From contig NZ_JAHNZO010000021.1 in the NCBI RefSeq assembly GCF_018998565.1, forward strand, positions 62,001 to 126,000: a DNA stretch of 64,000 bases, in the 5' to 3' direction. Shown here one piece after another: positions 58,890 through 64,000 of this stretch. A program made the position numbers and the translations under genes. Source of the DNA: Paenibacillus oleatilyticus (lineage in GTDB: Bacteria; Bacillota; Bacilli; Paenibacillales; NBRC-103111). Position 1 is the stretch's first letter; the number at the start of each line of letters is the position of its first letter. The notes beneath the pieces are model-generated. The model saw only the letters and a list, made by a program, of their open reading frames with translations. It did no database searches and had not been told where the DNA came from.

Positions 58890-59102
58890 AGCTTGTTGAG
58901 AAAGTGGTCTAAGCAAAAATAGAGAAACATACGGAGGTGGGGTATCCACTGGAGAAGCGATAGCGGCCGCCTTTGTCTTCGGGAAATGTCCGCTAGTAAG
59001 CGGCTTCCAATCAAATTTCCCGAAGACAAGAGTGGTCGGAAGTGGATACCCCACCCCTTCGTTACCTCTATAATCCCGTTTGACCACTTTCTCAACACTC
59101 TG
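58889..59102. repeat. Hairpin repeat element, copy 2 (MITE-like)
   Basis: A 213-bp element lying exactly between the two 26-bp repeats. Four nested inverted pairs: ends 58894-58909 with 59082-59097; 58936-58950 with 59041-59055 (15 of 15); 58973-58986 with 59016-59029 (14 of 14); and 58990-58994 with 58999-59003. The whole can fold into one long interrupted hairpin. No open reading frame of note. Related to copy 1 at 45772-46008. Confidence 0.8.
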
Positions 59103-59128
59103 AAGCCGTAAGCTCTCGTCACGGCTGG
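59103..59128. repeat. 26-bp direct repeat, right copy, with yqjF terminator hairpin
   Basis: Identical to 58864-58889. It contains the stop codon and last codons of yqjF on the minus strand and the hairpin that follows it, so this is probably the original site and the left copy its duplicate. Confidence 0.85.
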
Positions 59129-59844
59129 TTCCATGCTTTGCTGCGCGGTCCGATAAGGGCGCGGGTTCCCCGGGAGTAGTGGAGCAGGGCGGGAGTTCCC
59201 AGCTCCAATCCGAATCCTCGCGTCAATGCATGGCAACTCAAATCCGCTTCGGCCGTTCGCAGCTCCCATGGCGCGTGATGCACCTCGCCCCGGTACAGTC
59301 CGCCGCTGCGGCCGCACCGGCAATAGTAAACATAACGCTCCATAAGCCAATATTCGATCGTTCCTTGCCGGGCGGCGAACGGGGCAGAGACAGGGCGGTA
59401 TGTGGCGCAAAAGGCTTCCTCCGGCAGAGAGGCGGACCGCCGCCGGCTTTGAACCGCAATAGTCCGGCCATCCGCGCGGAAGCGCATCTTCGCTTGGTGA
59501 TACGGAAGCCGGTACCACTGCTTGGCGACAGGAACAAGAAGGGGGTGGGAAGCGTCCATGGACAAAAAAAAGATGGCGGATTCCTCTCCCGACCGAATAT
59601 ACGTACGGACGTTAATCTCGGGAAACGAGCGCATCCAGGGCAAGGAAGGCATATATTTCAAGCGTATTCCGCCGAGACGGAAGGGCAGAATGCCGACCCA
59701 TGCCTGCCCATCCCAAGTGTCGATATCCAGCGCCTCAGGCACGAAGGAACGGATCGCTTCGACCGGAACGGGCCAGTGGGCGAACAGGAAATGCTCCCAA
59801 GTCTGCTTCATTATCCATCGGAAAGCGGGCATCGGCGTATTCAA
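59119..59844 (-). CDS. yqjF: YqjF family protein (DUF2071)
   Basis: A 241-residue protein matching YqjF/DUF2071: WEHFLFAHWPVPVEAIRSFVPEALDIDTWDG at the start, GILPFRLGGIRLKYMPSLPWM, FPEINVRTYIR and FFLSMDASHPLLV. B. subtilis YqjF is reported as a spore-related protein; the biochemical role is unknown. A late Cys pair (YYCRCGRSGG) is visible. The start is TTG 59844 with GGGGTGG upstream, or ATG 59832 four codons later. Its 3' end lies inside the 26-bp repeat flanking the hairpin element. Confidence 0.88.
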   Translation of the reverse strand: MNTPMPAFRWIMKQTWEHFLFAHWPVPVEAIRSFVPEALDIDTWDGQAWVGILPFRLGGIRLKYMPSLPWMRSFPEINVRTYIRSGEESAIFFLSMDASHPLLVPVAKQWYRLPYHQAKMRFRADGRTIAVQSRRRSASLPEEAFCATYRPVSAPFAARQGTIEYWLMERYVYYCRCGRSGGLYRGEVHHAPWELRTAEADLSCHALTRGFGLELGTPALLHYSRGTRALIGPRSKAWNQP

Positions 59845-59869
59845 CTCGCACCACCCCTTCTGCAGCTCA

Positions 59870-61300
59870 TCATCGATGCGGATTCGCTTCCGGCTTCTCC
59901 CACGGCTCGTAGGCCAATTTTACTTTCGTTACATGACTGGTCCATGCATCGAGGGCCACCATATCGTCGGAGTTGACTTCCCGCAAAGAGCGCTTTCCGA
60001 GCGCGCTGATCGCCAGCTTCATTTCATCCGTGAAAGAGTTAAGAAAGTTTTCCAAAAATACAGCTGCCTCATCCTCATTAAACTTTTCCTTCATGATTCC
60101 GGTGTAGTAGGCCAGCTGTGTCGGAGGCTCCCAAGGTATGGTTTTCATGACTTGATCGTGCGTCATGGCCCATAGCAAAGAGGTGCCCATATACACTCCG
60201 TCGGCTCCCAAAGCGATGGCTTTAAGGCATTCGCCAGGCTGCGAATACGCGCCTCCGGTCAGAAGAGTGATCGAGTTCTTGACGCCCCGTTGGCGAAGAT
60301 AGCGGACTGCGCGTGACAGGGCGTAAATCGTCGGCAGCCCGAAATCGTCCTCCAGAATCGGCGCGCCGCCTTTCGTCCCCGCCTGGCCCCCGTCAAGGCT
60401 GATAAAGTCGACGCCGGCTTGAATGGCGATTTCCAGATCGTGCTCCAGAACGGCGCTGGCGCATATTTTTACGCCAATCGGCACACCTCCGGTCAGCTGA
60501 CGAAGCCGCTCAACCACTTGCTTGAGATCCTGCGGGCTTGAAATATCTTTATGGCGACTCGGAATAACGGTGATTTCCTCGTTCTGTACCTGCATGATCT
60601 CGCTGGCTCTACCTTCCAGATCGGCGGCTTGCAGGACGCTTGCCGTTCCCGCCAGCGCTCCTTGACCGAGACGGATTTCAATCGCATCGGCTTGCTTTAG
60701 AATTTCGGGCGATTTGGACCAATGGCCCGAATTGTATTGAATAATCAAGTGTTTGGCATTCTGCCGTTCCTCCGGCAAAAAACCTCCTTCGCCGGTATTT
60801 GTACTTGTCCCGGCTTTGGCCGTCCCTTTGGCGATGGCGACCTTTACCTTATCGCTTAAGCCTACGCCATAGCCCATCCCGGCAGCGAGAATGGGTATGC
60901 GAAGCACCAGCGGCTTTTGCGCTTTGGGCCCAATGACGGTTGTCGTGTCGATCTCGACGTCCTGCTTCGTAGGAAGCGTAGACAATTGCGCGGGAGAGAA
61001 CACGAGTCCATCGAAATGAAGAAATTTACGCGGGCTTCCGAACGGACGTTCGATCACGGCGCCGGAAGCGGCGCGAATGCTGTTTTCCACGACGGTAATG
61101 GGGCTGATTCGGGTCATCGCCGTTACGATTTCCCAGATGTTGGACTCGTAAGGGTTGGACATTAACCGTTTCGTAAAGCGCCCGACGATCCACTTGATGA
61201 TGCCTCTTGAGCACAAAAGGGCAATCATGCCGGTAAGCACGACAGCCGCAAGCGATCCAACAAACGAGCCGAACATAAACCAAGCCCACTTCGTTGACAT
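59870..61300 (-). CDS. FMN-binding glutamate synthase family protein (YerD-like)
   Basis: A 476-residue protein. An N-terminal membrane helix (WAWFMFGSFVGSLAAVVLTGMIALL) precedes a GltS-type FMN barrel with PRKFLHFDGLVFSPAQL, PILAAGMGYGVGLS, NTGEGGFLPEER, IEIRLGQGA, FISLDGGQAGTKGGAP and LGADGVYMGTSLLWA. This matches membrane-anchored single-subunit glutamate-synthase-like proteins such as YerD; true glutamate synthase activity is unproven. Cys residues for the 3Fe-4S cluster are not obvious. ATG 61300 lies 18 bases after GGGAGAGG, a rather long spacing. Slightly separated from yqjF by 25 bases. Confidence 0.9.
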   Translation of the reverse strand: MSTKWAWFMFGSFVGSLAAVVLTGMIALLCSRGIIKWIVGRFTKRLMSNPYESNIWEIVTAMTRISPITVVENSIRAASGAVIERPFGSPRKFLHFDGLVFSPAQLSTLPTKQDVEIDTTTVIGPKAQKPLVLRIPILAAGMGYGVGLSDKVKVAIAKGTAKAGTSTNTGEGGFLPEERQNAKHLIIQYNSGHWSKSPEILKQADAIEIRLGQGALAGTASVLQAADLEGRASEIMQVQNEEITVIPSRHKDISSPQDLKQVVERLRQLTGGVPIGVKICASAVLEHDLEIAIQAGVDFISLDGGQAGTKGGAPILEDDFGLPTIYALSRAVRYLRQRGVKNSITLLTGGAYSQPGECLKAIALGADGVYMGTSLLWAMTHDQVMKTIPWEPPTQLAYYTGIMKEKFNEDEAAVFLENFLNSFTDEMKLAISALGKRSLREVNSDDMVALDAWTSHVTKVKLAYEPWEKPEANPHR

Positions 61301-61393
61301 AAGGAAGACCTCTCCCGATTCGAATCGTTAAAAAGAGAAACGCGGGATTAGTTTGTGCATAGGAGAGGAGGAATATACCAAATAAGGAATTGT

Positions 61394-62518
61394 TTAAGAT
61401 GTCCCGGGGAACCATCCCGGATCGCCCCAAATCATCCGCCAGAGCGGGTCGGGGATCACGAGACGCTGCTGCGCGTCGGCCCGGAGCGTCGTTTCAATGT
61501 CCGCCTCGCGTCCTTGCTTGACCTTCTCGATCCAGTCGGGATCGATCACCAGCCCGCGGGCGAGCGAAATGAGATCTATACCGGTTTCATACGCTTCAAG
61601 CGCTTCGTCGGCCGTGTAGATCGAACCCCCGCCGATGACTGGCGTACGGCTCCCGACCTCCTCCTTGATCAGCTCAAGACGGGTGCGAGTAACGTCAGCT
61701 TCACGGCGCGGCCGGGAGCGGTAATCGTTCGTCAGCACGTGAATGTAATCAAGCTCTTGTTTCGCCAGCACATCGGCCAAGTGCAGCGCGTCAGCCATCG
61801 TAAGCCCCGGCGTTGTCGCTTCTTCGGGGGTAAAGCGGTATCCGATGATAAACGGTCGGTCGGCGTGTCGGGCGACGGCTTTCTTTACCTCGTCGATAAC
61901 CGCAAGTGGAAAGGCCAGCCGCCGCTCGCCGCTCCCGCCCCAACGGTCGTCCCGGCGGTTGCCGTGCGGAGAGTAAAATTGCTGCAGAAGAAAGCCGAAA
62001 GCGCCATGGATCTCGACGCCGTCGAATCCGGCGATCACGGCGCGCCGTGCGGCTTCTCCGAACTGCCGGATCAACCCCTCGATCTCATGCGGCGCCAGCT
62101 CCCGGGGGAGGACGAACCCTCCGGCTTCATCTTTTATCGCGCTCGGGCCGACGACGTCGCCGTTCGGAACGAGTCCGGGGTCTGCATTGCGTCCGCTATG
62201 ATGAATTTGCAGGACGGCCTTCGTTCCTTGCGCTTGAATGACCCGGGCCCAGCGTCTTAGCTCCGGTATCATTTCGTCGCGGTCGGCTGCGGGCTCTCCG
62301 GCGGCGTCTTGTCCTCCCGGGGCAATGTAGGCGCACGCCGTAATGACCATGCCGGCGCCTCCGGACCGCCGGGCTATAAAATGCAGTTCCTCGTCGGTCA
62401 ACGTTCCGTCCGGGCGGGACGAATAGTGAGTCATCGGCGCGACGACGATCCGGTTGTCGAGCGTGATACCGCTCCGCAGGGTGAGCGGTTCGAACAAAGG
62501 GGCATAAAGTGGATTCAT
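61394..62518 (-). CDS. Old yellow enzyme family NADH:flavin oxidoreductase
   Basis: A 374-residue FMN barrel enzyme. It shows RIVVAPMTHYSSRPDGTLTDEELHFIARRSGG, LQIHHSGRNAD, the substrate-binding region FDGVEIHGAFGFLLQQFYSPHGNRRDDRWGG and the phosphate-binding GGGSIYTADEAL. It should reduce activated alkenes, enones or nitro compounds using NAD(P)H. ATG 62518 has AAAGGTCG upstream. A perfect 12-bp palindrome lies 29 bases before the start codon and may be a regulator site. No regulator gene is adjacent. Confidence 0.92.
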   Translation of the reverse strand: MNPLYAPLFEPLTLRSGITLDNRIVVAPMTHYSSRPDGTLTDEELHFIARRSGGAGMVITACAYIAPGGQDAAGEPAADRDEMIPELRRWARVIQAQGTKAVLQIHHSGRNADPGLVPNGDVVGPSAIKDEAGGFVLPRELAPHEIEGLIRQFGEAARRAVIAGFDGVEIHGAFGFLLQQFYSPHGNRRDDRWGGSGERRLAFPLAVIDEVKKAVARHADRPFIIGYRFTPEEATTPGLTMADALHLADVLAKQELDYIHVLTNDYRSRPRREADVTRTRLELIKEEVGSRTPVIGGGSIYTADEALEAYETGIDLISLARGLVIDPDWIEKVKQGREADIETTLRADAQQRLVIPDPLWRMIWGDPGWFPGTS

Positions 62519-62546
62519 AGGACGAATTCGACCTTTCTTTGGAAAT

Positions 62547-62558
62547 ATAGTATACTAT
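62547..62558. promoter_or_regulatory. 12-bp palindrome before the old-yellow-enzyme gene
   Basis: ATAGTATACTAT is perfectly self-complementary and overlaps possible -10 sequences (TATACT, TATATT) on the minus strand. Confidence 0.35.
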
Positions 62559-62732
62559 TATGTATGTTATGTTGATTTAATCAAAAGGCCGCACAAAAAT
62601 CAATTCTTTTCTACGACCTGCTACCGATAGGCGGAAGCGGCCGGTCGATCCGGCGGGGACTCAAGGCATTTTAATTTTTTCCAAGATGGGTAATCTTAAC
62701 TAGATGAACTTATGTCAAGGAGGATGCTAACG

Positions 62733-64000
62733 ATGGAATTCCGGACTGAAAGAGACACGATGGGCGAAATTCAAGTGCCTGCGGACAAATTATGGGGCGC
62801 TCAGACTCAGCGCAGCAAGGAGAATTTCAAGATCGGCACGGAGCGGATGCCGCTGGAAATCGTCCGGGCGTTCGCGCTGCTGAAGAAAGGAGCTGCGGCA
62901 GCCAACCTGAAGCTGGGCAAGCTGGAGCCGGAAAAGGCGGAAGCGATCGCTCAAGCGGCCGATGAAGTCAGCGGCGGACAATGGGACGATCATTTTCCGC
63001 TTGTCGTATGGCAGACCGGCAGCGGCACGCAGTCCAACATGAACGCGAACGAAGTCATCGCCAGAAGGGCGTCGCAGCTGCTCGAAGCGAAAGGAAGCGG
63101 GCTGCGGATTCACCCGAACGACGACGTGAACCGCTCGCAAAGCTCGAACGATACGTTCCCGACCGCGATGCATATCGCCGGCGTGCTGGCGGTGCGGCAG
63201 CAGCTGCTTCCCGCGCTGCAGCGGCTCAAGGAAACGCTCGGAAACAAGGCCAAGGAATTTGAGGATATCGTCAAAATCGGACGAACGCATCTGCAGGATG
63301 CGACGCCGCTGACGCTCGGGCAGGAAGTCAGTGGCTGGTGGGCGATGCTGGAGAAGACGGAGCGAATGATCCGCGAAAGCTTGGAGCCGATGCGGGAGCT
63401 GGCGATCGGCGGCACGGCCGTCGGAACGGGCTTGAACGCCCATCCGAAATTCGGCGCGACAGTGGCCGAGGAAATTTCACGCTACACAGGGGAAGCTTTC
63501 GTCTCTGCCGAGAACAAATTTCATGGCCTGACCAGCCACGATCAAATCGTATACAGCCACGGCGCGGTCAAAGCGCTCGCCGCCGATCTGATGAAGATCG
63601 CCAACGATGTCCGGTGGCTGGCAAGCGGCCCGCGCTGCGGCATCGGCGAGCTGCGCATCCCGGAGAACGAGCCGGGCAGCTCGATTATGCCGGGCAAGGT
63701 GAACCCGACCCAGAGCGAAGCGATGACGATGGTCGCCTGCCAGGTGATGGGCAACGATGCGGTGATCGGCTTTGCCGCCAGCCAAGGGAATTTTGAATTG
63801 AACGTGTTCAAGCCGGTTATTATTCACAACTATTTGCAGTCCGTTCGTCTGCTGGCAGACGCGATGGATTCGTTCAACGAGCATTGCGCCGTCGGCATTG
63901 AGCCGAACCGCGAGGTCATTCAGCGGTACTTGGACGAATCGCTGATGCTGGTTACGGCGCTGAACCCGCATATCGGCTATGAGAAAGCGGCAGCGATCGC
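62733..64000 (+). CDS. fumC: Class II fumarate hydratase, 5' part (3' end outside window)
   Basis: The frame runs from ATG 62733 off the right edge, about 422 residues of a usual 460. FumC converts fumarate and malate in the citric acid cycle. Visible motifs are [22 protein letters not shown] at the start, [32 protein letters not shown], the catalytic-His segment [18 protein letters not shown] and the fumarase signature [15 protein letters not shown] with the catalytic Ser loop. The ribosome site CAAGGAGG sits nine bases before ATG. No clear sigma-A promoter is seen in the 214-base gap upstream. Confidence 0.96.
   Translation, partial: MEFRTERDTMGEIQVPADKLWGAQTQRSKENFKIGTERMPLEIVRAFALLKKGAAAANLKLGKLEPEKAEAIAQAADEVSGGQWDDHFPLVVWQTGSGTQSNMNANEVIARRASQLLEAKGSGLRIHPNDDVNRSQSSNDTFPTAMHIAGVLAVRQQLLPALQRLKETLGNKAKEFEDIVKIGRTHLQDATPLTLGQEVSGWWAMLEKTERMIRESLEPMRELAIGGTAVGTGLNAHPKFGATVAEEISRYTGEAFVSAENKFHGLTSHDQIVYSHGAVKALAADLMKIANDVRWLASGPRCGIGELRIPENEPGSSIMPGKVNPTQSEAMTMVACQVMGNDAVIGFAASQGNFELNVFKPVIIHNYLQSVRLLADAMDSFNEHCAVGIEPNREVIQRYLDESLMLVTALNPHIGYEKAAAI

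Noticed and set aside
1-64000. CRISPR arrays, tRNA or rRNA genes, phage or transposase genes
   Set aside because: No regularly spaced repeats, no cloverleaf candidates and no integrase or transposase motifs were seen; the only mobile-looking items are the two short hairpin elements.

Overview
This window looks like chromosome of an endospore-forming, low-GC-phylum but moderately GC-rich Firmicute, most likely Paenibacillaceae (Paenibacillus or a close relative). The evidence is the gene content: a Spo0E-family phosphatase, a YhcN/YlaJ sporulation lipoprotein, a YheC/YheD ATP-grasp protein, a complete GerA-type germinant receptor locus, the bacillithiol-linked protein YtxJ, a YodB-type HxlR regulator and a very large kinase/ATPase/histidine-kinase hybrid. 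Strong AGGAGG-type ribosome sites and rho-independent terminators fit. I found no rRNA, tRNA, CRISPR array, prophage or intact insertion sequence.

Layout. 1-3.5 kb: end of a Gfo/Idh/MocA oxidoreductase, a TRIC-like channel, a sporulation lipoprotein behind a sigma-G-like promoter, an orphan OmpR-type response regulator and a Spo0E-like peptide. 3.8-10.3 kb: a YodB/CatR-like regulator with its operator, purT, an AIM24-family protein, a small Cys protein, a phosphodiesterase, ytxJ, an esterase, then an AT-richer MarR/SDR divergent pair with two palindromic operators. 10.5-20.9 kb: the 1729-residue hybrid kinase, a TIGR01777 epimerase, topB and a membrane diguanylate cyclase. 20.9-30.3 kb: AraC regulator with a sugar oxidoreductase/aldo-keto reductase pair; a methyltransferase-nitrilase-GNAT operon; an SDR-hydrolase fusion with a TetR regulator; a Cu/Zn SOD lipoprotein; DedA. 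30.5-39.9 kb: a DUF3900-like protein, a peptide ABC transporter with a PepV-like dipeptidase, and an ECF sigma factor with a DUF4179 partner. 39.9-49.7 kb: a RavA/ViaA-like pair, glutathione peroxidase, larE, a hydroxyacid dehydrogenase, a repeat element, YheC/D and helD. 49.8-58.9 kb: a CotQ-like flavoprotein and the germination locus. 58.9-64 kb: a second repeat copy, yqjF, a glutamate-synthase-like protein, an old-yellow-enzyme homologue and the start of fumC.

The most distinctive region is 51.25-58.86 kb. It holds an A-C-D-B-B-B germinant receptor operon with three tandem GerAB permease paralogues, plus a fourth GerAB gene on the other strand carrying both an internal deletion and a frameshift. 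Sigma-G-like promoters face outward from the shared intergenic region. Directly after the last gerAB lies a 213-bp nested-hairpin element bracketed by an exact 26-bp direct repeat. A related copy lies at 45.8-46.0 kb and shows compensatory stem changes.

A second theme is local regulators with readable DNA sites: YodB-type, MarR, AraC and TetR proteins each sit beside a matching dyad or repeat. The TetR gene appears to be transcribed from its own start codon (leaderless).
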